DNA from: Paenibacillus sp. 1011MAR3C5
GTDB lineage: Bacteria > Bacillota > Bacilli > Paenibacillales > Paenibacillaceae
DNA: 64,000 nt
NCBI RefSeq assembly: GCF_003591485.1
Contig: NZ_QZCF01000009.1
Coordinates: 1 to 64,000 of the forward strand
Direction of reading: 5' to 3'
Below the pieces are notes generated by a model. It did not search any database. It was not told the origin of the DNA and saw only the letters and a list, made by a program, of their open reading frames with translations. The first letter of the stretch is position 1. Each line of letters begins with the position of its first letter. Made by a program: the position numbers and the translations under genes. Below are positions 41,736 through 50,805 of this stretch, in pieces.

Positions 41736-41779
41736 TGCGTGTGTGGAAACAATCGTCCATTCCAGCTTATGAATCTCGT

Positions 41780-41788
41780 CATATAGTA
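41780..41788 (+). promoter_or_regulatory. candidate sigma-K -10 element before the glycan locus
   Basis: CATATAGTA fits CATAnnnTA. The -35 region (ATTCC 16 bases upstream) is poor, as in activator-dependent sigma-K promoters. It lies 44 bases before the wbpA-like gene. Confidence 0.3.
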
Positions 41789-41832
41789 ATCTAGCGATTT
41801 TGACAACGGCTGGAAAGAAGGCGAGAGAAGGA

Positions 41833-43146
41833 ATGATGATGGAACAGCAATGGGCAGAAGGCAATGACCAGAAAACAGTGGCGATTATCGGGCTTGGCTA
41901 CGTGGGGCTTCCGCTGGCGCTGCTCTTTGTGAAAAAAGGATTCCGTGTGCTGGGCATCGACTTGGATGCTAATAAAATCGAGCTGCTGCACAAAGGAAAA
42001 AGCTATATTCATGAAATTCCTGACGAAAGCATACAGTCTGCGGTAAAAACTCAACGATTCCTGGCAACGAGCCAGCATAGCGCGATACAAGCGGCCGAGG
42101 CCGTTATTGTCTGTGTGCCGACGCCGCTTACCGAATACGGGACACCGGATTTGAGCTATCTGACGGAGGCTGCGACTCAGATCGGCCTCCGGCTGAAGAA
42201 GGGGCAGCTTGTCGTACTGGAAAGCTCTACGTACCCCGGGACGACAAGGGAAGTATTGCTTCCGCTGCTCGGCAAATCAGGCCTCAAGGCGGGGGAGGAC
42301 TTTCATGTGGCTTATTCACCTGAACGCGTCGATCCAGGGAATAAGCGGTTTCCGCTGGAACGAATCCCGAAGATCGTCAGCGGCACGACGCCTCGCTGCC
42401 TGGCCAAAGTCAAAGAACTGTACAGCGAAATTTTCCCCAAGGTTCACCCGGTGTCCACGACGGATGCAGCGGAAATGGCCAAAATTTTGGAGAATGCGTA
42501 TCGGTTAGTAAACATTTCCTTTATGAATGAAATGGCTATGATATGCGACAGATTGAATCTGGACATCTGGGAAGTGATCGACGCGGCGGGGACGAAGCCC
42601 TTCGGCTTTACGCCATTCTATCCGGGTCCGGGCATTGGCGGACATTGCATTCCGGTTGATCCGTCCTATTTGTTATGGAAGGTGAAGCAATATGATATGA
42701 ATTCCGAGTTCATCAGCATGTCGAACGCGATCAATCATAAAATGCCTCTCTACGTGACGCAGCAGCTCAAGAATGTCCTGTCGCCGAAGTCGCTGTCTGG
42801 CTCCAGCATCCTCGTCTATGGCGTGGCATATAAACCGGATATCGCGGATTACCGGGAATCGGCATCTATCGATTTGATGAAGCTGCTTAGACTGGAAGGC
42901 GCGAAGGTCTACTATCACGATCCGTATATTCCCAAGTTGTCTCTGGGAGATGGAGTGATGGCAAGCGTCAAGCTGGATCAGCAGCTGCTGGCTAACATGG
43001 ATGGCGTCGTCATTGCGACCAACCATAGCGGCATGCCCGTGGAATTTATGCTGGAGCATGCCAAATTGATTTACGATACACGCAATTCGACGCAAGGGAA
43101 AAGCGGCAAAGCTAAGGTGCTGCGGCTAGGTGTCGGAAACGGCTAG
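41833..43146 (+). CDS. UDP-N-acetylglucosamine 6-dehydrogenase (WbpA-like)
   Basis: A protein of about 437 residues. It oxidises UDP-GlcNAc to UDP-GlcNAcA with NAD. The fold is VAIIGLGYVGLPLALLFVKK (about 16-35), then LESSTYPGTTREVL, AYSPERVDPGN and KILENAYRLVNISFMNEMA, with the active-site Cys in GPGIGGHCIPVDPSYL and a C-terminal VYGVAYKPDIADYRES. The GIGGHCIPVDP form favours UDP-GlcNAc over UDP-glucose dehydrogenases. Three tandem ATGs (41833, 41836, 41839) follow GAGAGAAGGA. First gene of the surface-sugar locus; wbpB-, wbpE- and wbpD-like genes follow at 45871-48768. Confidence 0.9.
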   Translation: MMMEQQWAEGNDQKTVAIIGLGYVGLPLALLFVKKGFRVLGIDLDANKIELLHKGKSYIHEIPDESIQSAVKTQRFLATSQHSAIQAAEAVIVCVPTPLTEYGTPDLSYLTEAATQIGLRLKKGQLVVLESSTYPGTTREVLLPLLGKSGLKAGEDFHVAYSPERVDPGNKRFPLERIPKIVSGTTPRCLAKVKELYSEIFPKVHPVSTTDAAEMAKILENAYRLVNISFMNEMAMICDRLNLDIWEVIDAAGTKPFGFTPFYPGPGIGGHCIPVDPSYLLWKVKQYDMNSEFISMSNAINHKMPLYVTQQLKNVLSPKSLSGSSILVYGVAYKPDIADYRESASIDLMKLLRLEGAKVYYHDPYIPKLSLGDGVMASVKLDQQLLANMDGVVIATNHSGMPVEFMLEHAKLIYDTRNSTQGKSGKAKVLRLGVGNG

Positions 43147-43199
43147 CCGCCTAATCTTTAGATGAGGGTTGCAGAGATGTGAATAGGGAGGGCGGCGAT

Positions 43200-44183
43200 A
43201 TGTTCAATAATTCTATTGTTTTGATTACAGGGGGAACGGGCTCGTGGGGCAGGGAGCTGACCAAGCGGCTGCTTGCTCTGCGTCCCAAGGAAATCCGGAT
43301 ATTCTCCAGGGGTGAATTTAATCAGGTACTAATGGCAAGAGAGTATGAGCATGCTCCCGAAGTAACCTTCCGAATCGGGGATGTGAGAGATTATGAGGCG
43401 GTGCGCAGCGCATGCGCCAATGTCGACTATATTTTCCATCTGGCTGCATTGAAGCATGTGACGATCTGCGAGAATCAGCCGGAGGAAGCGCTGAACACCA
43501 ATGTCAAGGGCACAGAGAATGTCATACGCGCCAGTCTCGAGGCGGGCGTGAAGAAGGTCATCGATGTATCAACGGATAAAGCGGTCAATCCCGTCAACTT
43601 CTATGGCATGACGAAGCTGCTGGGCGAGCGGCTGATCTTGAATGCAGACGCCCGCAGCGAGACGACTAGGTATGCGTGCGTTCGAGGGGGGAATGTGCTT
43701 GGAACGCGCGGCAGCGTCGTGCCATTCTTCCTCGATATGATCAAGCAGCAAAAAACGTTTCCGATTACTTCCGTTCGGATGACCCGGTTCCTGCTCACGG
43801 TGTCCGATGCGATTGAGCTGCTGATCAAGGCAGCGACGGAAGCCGTCGGCGGCGAAATTTATGTGATGAAGATGAATGCCTGCCGAATCACCGATTTGGC
43901 GAGCGCCTTGCAGGAGAAGCATGGCGTACCGCATCTGGGCATGAAGGAGGTCGGCATCCGGCCAGGTGAGAAGCTGCATGAGGAGCTGGTGTCCCCTTAC
44001 GAATCCGAAAGCGCATATCGATTTGACCGGCAGTATTATGTCATCCTGCCTCCCCATCCATCCCGGCGGCTATCGGACAAGTACCGTGCTCTGCCGAAAG
44101 CCGGATTCCGCGGATATAGCTCGAATGATTCCTTAATGTCCAAACAGGAAATTATCCAATTGCTGCAAAAAGGAGGGTACTAG
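43200..44183 (+). CDS. FlaA1/PseB-type UDP-GlcNAc 4,6-dehydratase family protein
   Basis: A protein of 327 residues, extended short-chain dehydrogenase. The NAD loop is LITGGTGSWGRELTKRLL (about 8-25), with FHLAALKHV, NVKGTENVI and DVSTDKAVNPVNFYGMTKLL. The Tyr-xxx-Lys pair (YGMTK) is kept, as in PseB/FlaA1-type soluble dehydratases. C-terminal motifs are TRFLLTVSDAIELL and EVGIRPGEKLHEELVSPYES. It likely makes a UDP-4-keto-6-deoxy sugar for the reductase at 44898. The ATG at 43200 follows GGGAGGGCGGCGAT. It is 3 bases from the next gene. Confidence 0.85.
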   Translation: MFNNSIVLITGGTGSWGRELTKRLLALRPKEIRIFSRGEFNQVLMAREYEHAPEVTFRIGDVRDYEAVRSACANVDYIFHLAALKHVTICENQPEEALNTNVKGTENVIRASLEAGVKKVIDVSTDKAVNPVNFYGMTKLLGERLILNADARSETTRYACVRGGNVLGTRGSVVPFFLDMIKQQKTFPITSVRMTRFLLTVSDAIELLIKAATEAVGGEIYVMKMNACRITDLASALQEKHGVPHLGMKEVGIRPGEKLHEELVSPYESESAYRFDRQYYVILPPHPSRRLSDKYRALPKAGFRGYSSNDSLMSKQEIIQLLQKGGY

Positions 44184-44185
44184 CA

Positions 44186-44872
44186 TTGAATCAGCCTGTT
44201 ATTGTGATCGAGGTACACTTCAACAGCATATATTTCAGTGACAACATCTACAATCAGGATTGGATTGATTACCGGATGAAGCTGACGATGGACTATACCG
44301 TCAGAAGCTTTATAGGCCAATCGGATACAAACTTTCATACTTTTATTTATTATATGGACGGGACGGAGGCTCTGATCAACCAAGCGCTGCAGCCATACCC
44401 GCCGCTGCCTGCCCACATTCAATTCGTGCCAATCTCGGAGCGGGACGCCCGAGTAAGCGAAGCGATTCTGGGCTCGGAACGCGCCTTTGTGGCCCGCATT
44501 GATTCCGACAATATGTTCAGCCGGGATTATGTAGAGCGACTGCGGGCTTATGTGCCCAAGAGCACGACGGAGGTTATTATCACTCAGCATGGCTACTTGT
44601 ATGACTGCACCTCGCACCGCATGGCTAAGGTAACGTATAGATCTCCTTCTTTCTTTGCCTTCCTCTACAACACACAGGATTATTTGGCAGGTAAAAGGTA
44701 TGCCGTAAAGACGCATAACGATGCCATAAACTACAGGTATGAGCTGCTGGGCGGCCGAAACTTCGTGGTGGTTATTCATCAGTCTAATGAGCTGCTCCGT
44801 TTCAAGGTCAAGTCATCGGAGTTGATCGAGCCTTCGCAGGTCGACGCGCTGCTCAGTCTGTTCAAGGTATGA
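44186..44872 (+). CDS. putative glycosyltransferase (rhamnosyltransferase-like)
   Basis: A protein of 228 residues. The central FVARIDSDNMFSRDYVERLR holds a DxD-type motif (about 95-100), and the layout (FHTFIYYMDGTE before it, ITQHGYLYD after) resembles the putative rhamnosyl transferase family. No membrane segment is present. The TTG at 44186 follows AAAGGAGGGTACTAGCA. Its position between two nucleotide-sugar enzymes suggests it transfers their product. Family assignment is moderate. Confidence 0.6.
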   Translation: MNQPVIVIEVHFNSIYFSDNIYNQDWIDYRMKLTMDYTVRSFIGQSDTNFHTFIYYMDGTEALINQALQPYPPLPAHIQFVPISERDARVSEAILGSERAFVARIDSDNMFSRDYVERLRAYVPKSTTEVIITQHGYLYDCTSHRMAKVTYRSPSFFAFLYNTQDYLAGKRYAVKTHNDAINYRYELLGGRNFVVVIHQSNELLRFKVKSSELIEPSQVDALLSLFKV

Positions 44873-44897
44873 TGCCAAAAAGCGAGGGGGGCGAATC

Positions 44898-45767
44898 GTG
44901 AAAAAAATAGTAGTGCTCGGAGGCAAAGGCATGGCGGGGCATCTGCTGACACTCTGGCTGTCCCGCAACGGCTGCGAGGTTATTGCAACCCAGCGAAGCG
45001 GAGCGGAGGCTGCGCCTTATACGCGCCTCGATCTCAGGGATGAGAAACGTCTGGAGCTTATGCTGAAGGAGCAGAAGCCGGATGCGGTCATTAATGCGGC
45101 CGGCTTGCTGAACGAAGAGGCGAAGCTTCGGCTGCGGGAAGCGGTTGAAATCAACAGCCTGCTCCCGCACAGGCTTGCCGATTATGGGGACGAGTTAGGT
45201 TTTCGGCTGTTCCATATTAGTACGGATTGTGTATTCTCCGGCATATCGGGGCCCTATGAGGAATCGAGGACGGCGGATGGAGCGACGGCTTATGCCAAGA
45301 GCAAAAGCTTGGGGGAAGTCATCAGGCCGAATCATTTGACGATTCGTACATCCATTATCGGTCCGGAATTGAAGGCAGACGGGATCGGGCTTATGCATTG
45401 GTTTCTTCTGGAGAACGGCCCGGTTCAAGGGTATAGCCGTGTATTCTGGAACGGCGTGACCACGCTGGAGCTGGCGAAGTTTATCGGCTGGACCCTGCGT
45501 CATCCGATTGACGGGCTTGTGCATTTGACCGGCAATAAAAAGCTGTCGAAGCACAAGCTGCTGCAGACGATGAACGCAGTGTTCCGCAGAGGAATATCGA
45601 TTACGCCTTGCAGCAAGCTGCATCATGACAAAAGCCTGTTGAACACAAGAGCGGACTTCGCATATGCGGCTGCGGACTATCCCGCCATGCTGGAGGAGCT
45701 TGCGCAGTGGATGGGGGAGCATCGTGAATTGTATCCTCACTATCGCCTGCCGAAGGGCAAACCCTGA
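44898..45767 (+). CDS. RmlD-like sugar-nucleotide reductase
   Basis: A protein of 289 residues, SDR of the dTDP-4-dehydrorhamnose reductase family. The NAD loop is VVLGGKGMAGHLLTLWL. It also has DAVINAAGLLNEEAK, HISTDCVFSGISGPYEES (catalytic Thr/Ser), AYAKSKSLGEV (the YxxxK pair) and IRTSIIGPEL. In WbjC/CapF-type proteins the same fold reduces a 4-keto sugar from a 4,6-dehydratase like the one at 43200, but those carry an extra C-terminal domain missing here. The GTG follows GCGAGGGGGGCGAATC. Confidence 0.8.
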   Translation: MKKIVVLGGKGMAGHLLTLWLSRNGCEVIATQRSGAEAAPYTRLDLRDEKRLELMLKEQKPDAVINAAGLLNEEAKLRLREAVEINSLLPHRLADYGDELGFRLFHISTDCVFSGISGPYEESRTADGATAYAKSKSLGEVIRPNHLTIRTSIIGPELKADGIGLMHWFLLENGPVQGYSRVFWNGVTTLELAKFIGWTLRHPIDGLVHLTGNKKLSKHKLLQTMNAVFRRGISITPCSKLHHDKSLLNTRADFAYAAADYPAMLEELAQWMGEHRELYPHYRLPKGKP

Positions 45768-45870
45768 GAAATAACGTATGCCGCGTCCATATCATTCTCG
45801 CAAGGCAATCATATACTGCTAAGTAAAGATGAGAGAGAACTGGCAGCAAGAAAGCGGAAGGAGAATCCGT

Positions 45871-46947
45871 ATGGAAGTATGGCGAATCGCGATCATAGGC
45901 TGCGGGGGCATCGCCGAAAAGCATGTCGCATCGATCGCCGAGCTGGACGGGGAAGCGGAGCTTGTCGGCCTATGCGATCTGCAGCAAGAGAGAGTGGAGC
46001 GTTTCGCAAACGATATCGTCCGACCTGTCTTTCCGGCAGTCGCAGCGTATACTTCGGTAAGCGAAGTGCTGGAGCAGGAAAATATCGATCTTGTAGTCAT
46101 AGCCACAAGCAGCGATTCCCATGGAAGGCTGGCGATGGCGGCATTGAAAGCCGGCAAGCATGTGATAGTCGAAAAGCCGCTGGCGCTGTCGCTGGAGGAA
46201 GCGTCGGCGGTCACTGAAGAGGCGAGAGAGCGGAAGCTTGTGGCGGCGGTCTGCTTCCAGGCGAGGTATTTGCCCTTGATGGAAGAGATGAAGTCCGCCG
46301 AACGCATGGGGAAATTCGGCAAGCTGAGTCACGGCGTTGTCTCCATGCGCTGGAAGCGCGAGCTTGGTTATTACCGCAGCAGTCCGTGGCGCGAATCGCG
46401 AGGGCATGGCGGCGGAGTGTTCATGAATCAATGCATCCACTACATTGATCTCCTCCTTTGGCTGATGGGTCCGGTGCAGTCTGTATACGCGCAAGCAGGA
46501 ACCTATGGCGATCCCATCGGGGTAGAGAACGCGGGAGCAGTCGTGCTGCGGTTCCGAAGCGGGGCAATCGGCTTGATAGAAGCTTCGACAATTATAGCTC
46601 CGCGAACTCTGGGCACTTCGATCAGCCTGTTCGGCGAGAAAGGCAGCGCGGTGATCGAAGGGGCGAATTTGGATCAGCGGAAAGTATGGTCTTTTTATGA
46701 GGATGAAGCGCCAGCGGAGGATAAGGTTATAGCGAATCATGGCATATCCCACACACCTCTATATCGGGAAATACTTGAAAGCATCAGGGAGCAAAAACAG
46801 CCGTCTGTCTCGGCGGAGCAGACGATGCATGCGCTGGAAGTGGTGCTGGCGATCTACAGCTCTCTTACGGCAGGCGAGGTTGTGCAGTTGCCGATGGGGA
46901 CGGACAGCGGTCAGTCTGTGCGGCAGGATCAGGAGAGCAGCTTATGA
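45871..46947 (+). CDS. Gfo/Idh/MocA oxidoreductase (WbpB-like)
   Basis: A protein of 358 residues. The NAD loop is IAIIGCGGIAEKHVASIAEL (about 5-24), then VIATSSDSHGRLAMAAL and VIVEKPLALSLEEA (the conserved EKP). The C-terminal half contains SRGHGGGVFMNQCIHYIDLL and VENAGAVVLRFRSGAIG. In Pseudomonas WbpB oxidises the 3-position of UDP-GlcNAcA to the 3-keto form used by WbpE; the order here (B then E then D) gives the same set. The ATG at 45871 follows GGAAGGAGAATCCGT. The stop overlaps the next start as ATGA. Confidence 0.85.
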   Translation: MEVWRIAIIGCGGIAEKHVASIAELDGEAELVGLCDLQQERVERFANDIVRPVFPAVAAYTSVSEVLEQENIDLVVIATSSDSHGRLAMAALKAGKHVIVEKPLALSLEEASAVTEEARERKLVAAVCFQARYLPLMEEMKSAERMGKFGKLSHGVVSMRWKRELGYYRSSPWRESRGHGGGVFMNQCIHYIDLLLWLMGPVQSVYAQAGTYGDPIGVENAGAVVLRFRSGAIGLIEASTIIAPRTLGTSISLFGEKGSAVIEGANLDQRKVWSFYEDEAPAEDKVIANHGISHTPLYREILESIREQKQPSVSAEQTMHALEVVLAIYSSLTAGEVVQLPMGTDSGQSVRQDQESSL

Positions 46948-48047
46948 TTATTCCGTTAATCGACTTGCGGGCGCAGTATATGGAAGTGAAGGATGAGCTG
47001 GAAGGGGCCATGCGACGCGTGCTTGACAGCGGGATTTACATCGGAGGCCCTGAGGTGGAAGCGCTGGAGAGCGAGATTGCTAGGTTCACGGGCGTACGAT
47101 ATGCGATCTCCGTGGCGAACGGTACGGATGCGCTGACGCTTGCCTTGGAGGCGGCGGGTATCGGTCCGGGTGACGAAGTCATTACGACTTCATTTACGTT
47201 TTTTGCAACAGCGGAGGCGATTGTTCGCCAAGGAGCGGTTCCAGTATTCGCGGACATTGACCCGCGCACATTCAATATAAGTCCGGAAGCGGTGGAGGCC
47301 AGGGTGACGCCGAGGACGAAAGCGATCATGCCCGTCCATATTTTCGGCCAGCCTGCCGATATGGACGCCTTGCAGGATATTGCAGAGCGGCATAACCTGC
47401 TTATCATTGAAGACGCCTGCCAGGCAATTGGGTCCACTTACAAGGGAAGGGCTATCGGCTCGATCGGAGATATCGGCTGTATTTCTTTTTTTCCGACCAA
47501 AAACCTGGGGGGCTATGGCGACGGGGGCATTGTCGTGACCAATAATGAGGGAGTAGCTGACCGCATCCGGCTGTTATGCCATCATGGCAGCCGGCGCAAG
47601 TATTTTCACGAAATTGCCGGCTACAATAGTCGTCTCGATCCGCTGCAAGCGGCGGCAATACGCGTGAAACTGGCAAAGCTGAATGAATGGAACGACAGAA
47701 GGAGAGCCGCAGCTGCTTATTACAGCGAACACCTGCAAGGGCTTCCGCTCGTGCTTCCTCACGCTTCCAGCGAGAGCAGTCATGTCTATCATTTGTATGT
47801 AACGCTATACAAGGATCGGGAACGGCTTACATTGGAATTGAAGCGCCACGGCATCTCGACGGGTCATTATTATCCGTGTCCGCAGCATCTTCAGCAGGCG
47901 CTGAGGCATCTGGGATATAAGCGCGGAGACTTGCCGGTCACGGAGGCCGTCTGCGAGCAGTCCTTTGCGCTGCCGATCTCGCCTCATCTGACGAGAGAGC
48001 AGCAGCGTTATATTATGGATAAACTGATGCGCTATGCAAAGGGGTGA
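46944..48047 (+). CDS. DegT/DnrJ-type aminotransferase (WbpE-like)
   Basis: A protein of 367 residues, PLP-dependent. It has IPLIDLRAQYMEVKDELEGA at the N-terminus, SVANGTDALTLALEAAGIG, DEVITTSFTFFATAEAIVRQ, IIEDACQAIGSTYKGRAIG and the PLP lysine in FFPTKNLGGYGDGG (about 183-187). C-terminal SRLDPLQAAAIRVKL and HVYHLYV are typical of sugar aminotransferases. It is predicted to aminate the 3-keto sugar made by the WbpB-like enzyme. It overlaps wbpB-like by 4 bases. Confidence 0.88.
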   Translation: MIIPLIDLRAQYMEVKDELEGAMRRVLDSGIYIGGPEVEALESEIARFTGVRYAISVANGTDALTLALEAAGIGPGDEVITTSFTFFATAEAIVRQGAVPVFADIDPRTFNISPEAVEARVTPRTKAIMPVHIFGQPADMDALQDIAERHNLLIIEDACQAIGSTYKGRAIGSIGDIGCISFFPTKNLGGYGDGGIVVTNNEGVADRIRLLCHHGSRRKYFHEIAGYNSRLDPLQAAAIRVKLAKLNEWNDRRRAAAAYYSEHLQGLPLVLPHASSESSHVYHLYVTLYKDRERLTLELKRHGISTGHYYPCPQHLQQALRHLGYKRGDLPVTEAVCEQSFALPISPHLTREQQRYIMDKLMRYAKG

Positions 48048-48054
48048 GGACGAA

Positions 48055-48768
48055 ATGAACGCTGTTACAATGGGCGGGCATGTGGTCATCGGTGAAGGCG
48101 TGAAGTTCGGAGAGAACGTGGTCATCGGCCATCATGCCGTTATTCACGACGGAAGCGAGATCGGCTCGCATGTCCGGATTCATGATCATGCCGTAATCGG
48201 CAAGCTGCCTGTGAAAGCCAAAAACTCCGCGACCACATCAACTAACGTAGCGCTTGCGCCAGCGGTCATCCAAGACGGCTGTACAATCGGCACAGGTGCG
48301 GTTGTTTACAGAGGAGTCCTGCTTGGGAGTGATGTGTTCGTTGCGGACTACGCCACCGTCCGGGAGCGCGTGACTGTCGGGGCGGCTACGATTATCGGCC
48401 GCGGAGTGGCGATTGAGAATGACTGCAGCATCGGCGCCAATTGCAAGCTGGAGACGAATAGCTATCTATGCGCATTTTCCGTGCTGGAGGATGATGTCTT
48501 TATTGCGCCGTTCGCGACTACGACGAATGATAATTATCTCGCCCGTTCGCAGCAGCGCTTCGGCCAATTTCGGGGCGTCATCATCAAGCGAGGAGGCCGG
48601 GTCGGGGCGAATGCTACCATACTGCCGGGCAGGACGATCCATGAGGAGGGTGTCGCGGCAGCGGGAAGCGTCGTAACCCGGGATATTCCCCCGCGGACGA
48701 TCGTGGTGGGAGTGCCGGCGCGCAGACTGAGAGATGTGCCTCCGGAGCAATGGCTGGAGAATCAATAG
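48055..48768 (+). CDS. hexapeptide-repeat N-acetyltransferase (WbpD-like)
   Basis: A protein of 237 residues. Left-handed beta-helix repeats fill the chain (VVIGEGVKFGENVVIGHHAV, VRIHDHAVIG, IGTGAVVYRGVLLG, IGRGVAIENDCSIGANC, and GANATILPGRTIHEEGVAAA). It should acetylate the 3-amino group, finishing UDP-2,3-diacetamido-glucuronate. It is some 45 residues longer than WbpD at the N-terminus, by extra repeats. The ATG at 48055 follows GGGGTGAGGACGAA; 48034 would start inside the previous gene. Confidence 0.83.
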   Translation: MNAVTMGGHVVIGEGVKFGENVVIGHHAVIHDGSEIGSHVRIHDHAVIGKLPVKAKNSATTSTNVALAPAVIQDGCTIGTGAVVYRGVLLGSDVFVADYATVRERVTVGAATIIGRGVAIENDCSIGANCKLETNSYLCAFSVLEDDVFIAPFATTTNDNYLARSQQRFGQFRGVIIKRGGRVGANATILPGRTIHEEGVAAAGSVVTRDIPPRTIVVGVPARRLRDVPPEQWLENQ

Positions 48769-48787
48769 TCGACAAGGAGGCTGATCC

Positions 48788-49717
48788 GTGGAGAGGCCGT
48801 TGAAAATATTGATGCTGGTCAAGCGGTTTGCGGAAGCCATGCCCAAGCATCAGCATAAATTTGATATGCTGGCGGCAATCGAGAAGGTTGCCGAGGTCCG
48901 GTATTGGACGAAGGATGGGAATATTCTCGATATTCTCGCCCGAATCGATTTTCAGCCGGACTTTATTTTCCATTATGATTTTGAATGGCGCAATGCGTTT
49001 GCGCCTCATATTACGAATCTGGATAAGGTCAATATATTGAAGGGCTGCTACGTGCTCGACGTTCACTTCGAGCCGGAAAAGCGGAATAAATATTTTCACC
49101 AAAACGCTCGTCCAGATTTGATCTTCTCAGCCAGCAAATATCCCTTCCTGAAAGCATTCCCGGAATGCGCTTCCCGGTTCTGCTGGCTTCCATTCGGCGT
49201 CAATCCGGAGCTAATTAGAGATTACGGGCTGGAGAAGGATATTAAATATTCTTTAATGGGACTGATGGACAACAAGTATCCGTTCCGTCATGCCGTCCTG
49301 AAGAAGATGAACGGAATAGAAGGGTTTACGCATTTCAAGCATCCCGGTCACCGGACGCCGGAGCGGCCGGGCTTGTTCGTGAAGGAGGCTTATGCCGCCG
49401 CGCTGAACCGCTCTCTGATGTCCTTCACATGCGGCAGCGTGCTGCAAATTCCGGTTGCCAAGTTTTTTGAAATTCCGGGCTGCCGGTCGCTTATGCTGGC
49501 GGAGCCTAATCCCGATATTGAAGAGCTCGGCTTCAAGGACGGAGCCAATTACATCGCCTGTGACAGAGGCAACTTGCTGGGCAAGGCGCTCCATTATGTG
49601 AACGAGGCGGAGGAGAGGAAGCGTCTGACGGACGCGGGTTATGCTTTTATTCATGAGAACCATACGAATGAAAGGCGGGCGGAGGAATTCGTCGGTATGA
49701 TCAAAGCGATGTTGTAA
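48788..49717 (+). CDS. CgeB-like glycosyltransferase
   Basis: A protein of 309 residues. The layout resembles CgeB and related family 1 transferases in spore-surface loci: ILMLVKRFAEAMPKHQHKFD at the start, a DFIFHYDFEWRN segment, VLDVHFEPEKRNKYF and FSASKYPFLKAF. A C-terminal domain has IPVAKFFEIPGCRSLMLAEP and NPDIEELGFKDGANYIACD, the usual donor-site region. No membrane segment is present. The GTG follows ACAAGGAGGCTGATCC. Last gene of the 41.8-49.7 kb unit. Confidence 0.7.
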   Translation: MERPLKILMLVKRFAEAMPKHQHKFDMLAAIEKVAEVRYWTKDGNILDILARIDFQPDFIFHYDFEWRNAFAPHITNLDKVNILKGCYVLDVHFEPEKRNKYFHQNARPDLIFSASKYPFLKAFPECASRFCWLPFGVNPELIRDYGLEKDIKYSLMGLMDNKYPFRHAVLKKMNGIEGFTHFKHPGHRTPERPGLFVKEAYAAALNRSLMSFTCGSVLQIPVAKFFEIPGCRSLMLAEPNPDIEELGFKDGANYIACDRGNLLGKALHYVNEAEERKRLTDAGYAFIHENHTNERRAEEFVGMIKAML

Positions 49718-49722
49718 CGGGA

Positions 49723-49776
49723 AGAGGGCCGTTTCTCCGGCAGAAATCTGCCATGGAGGAGCGGCCCTCTGTTTTT
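49723..49776. terminator. terminator at the end of the glycan unit
   Basis: The long stem AGAGGGCCG/CGGCCCTCT has inner CTCC/GGAG and GGCAGA/TCTGCC helices; GTTTTT follows. It serves two convergent genes. Confidence 0.85.
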
Positions 49777-49787
49777 GCGTCAAGTAT

Positions 49788-50594
49788 TCAGCTCTTCAGC
49801 TTGGCAAGCTGCTCTACGTCGGTCAGGAGGATTAAATCATTGCAGTCTTTGTCTCGCGTGAAGTATTGGAGTGCCGATTCATAATGAGGCGCTTTAATTT
49901 CCGTCAGCGCGCCTCTATTGCCAGGTGCGAAGAGCAGGAAGTGCTCGGATAGGAACGATACAAACGCGCGCAGATCGACGCCCTTTTTCTCCATATAACT
50001 CATGTTGAATTCAATGATGCCCGCGACCTCCTTGGCTTCCTTCAGGAGACGGCTCATGCCGCGCAGGACGTTCCATTCATAGCCTTCCACATCAAGCTTG
50101 AACAGGAGCGTGTCGTCCTTAATTGTCCGGTCGTCGAACAGGCTGTCGACGGTTACGCTCGGAATGGTAATTTCCCGGAAGGCCCGCTCTCCAAGATGGA
50201 AGGCCGACGAATTGCCGGACCGCACCTTATCGACGTAGAACGTGACGGAGGACTGGAGCTGGTCGGATGCAATCGCGTTGACGATGCGGAATTGGCTTCC
50301 GTTCGGATGTTCCTCGATGGACCTTGTCAAGTAGGGGCGAAGCACCTCGTTGGCATCAATGACGGTAATGGATGCGTCGCTGCCGTAGACAGTTGACAGG
50401 ACAATCTCTCCATAATTGACACCAGCGTCAATGACCAGACTAGGTCCGATCTTCTGCGTCATCGTTCTCCACCAATGGACAATGCGCGGCTGCGTCATGC
50501 CTTTGTAGCGCATTAGGCTCGCGCCCTTCAAATCTCTCGGATTGACGTAAATGGGATGATTGGTTCCCGGTATAATCAATTTATGCACAATCAT
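49788..50594 (-). CDS. FkbM family methyltransferase
   Basis: A protein of about 268 residues. The SAM-binding motif I is LVIDAGVNYGEIVLSTVYG (about 50-68), then SITVIDANEVLRPYL and LLFKLDVEGYEWNVLRGM (about 160-177), the FkbM hallmark. It is probably an O-methyltransferase acting on a surface sugar. ATG 50594 is 3 bases and GTG 50588 is 9 bases after AGGAGG; the latter may be the true start. It converges on the glycan unit and diverges from the giant GT-C gene. Confidence 0.85.
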   Translation of the reverse strand: MIVHKLIIPGTNHPIYVNPRDLKGASLMRYKGMTQPRIVHWWRTMTQKIGPSLVIDAGVNYGEIVLSTVYGSDASITVIDANEVLRPYLTRSIEEHPNGSQFRIVNAIASDQLQSSVTFYVDKVRSGNSSAFHLGERAFREITIPSVTVDSLFDDRTIKDDTLLFKLDVEGYEWNVLRGMSRLLKEAKEVAGIIEFNMSYMEKKGVDLRAFVSFLSEHFLLFAPGNRGALTEIKAPHYESALQYFTRDKDCNDLILLTDVEQLAKLKS

Positions 50595-50643
50595 TCTCCT
50601 CCTGTACGGCAAATTCTGCGCATCTGTCGCGCAGCGCTTCTAT

Positions 50644-50672
50644 TAACATATTCAGCTTTCTCGCAACCTGTA
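50644..50672 (-). promoter_or_regulatory. candidate sigma-K-like promoter of the FkbM gene
   Basis: On the minus strand: TACA, 16 bases, AATATGTTA, one mismatch from CATAnnnTA. It lies 50 bases upstream of the start. Confidence 0.25.
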
Positions 50673-50805
50673 CTAGATTGGCATCCAGTCGCAACCAAAA
50701 CCACGTATTTTTTGCTATTTTCATTGACCTTGCAGGATGCATTCGATAAAGTGGTTATGTGTTTGTATAATTATAGGTAACGTATGGTTGACGAAAGGAA
50801 TCGTG

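Noticed and set aside
43200-45767. UDP-L-FucNAc pathway (CapE-CapF-CapG)
   Set aside because: The reductase lacks the CapF C-terminal domain and no CapG-type epimerase is present; the dehydratase keeps the Tyr-type motif of PseB rather than the CapE form.
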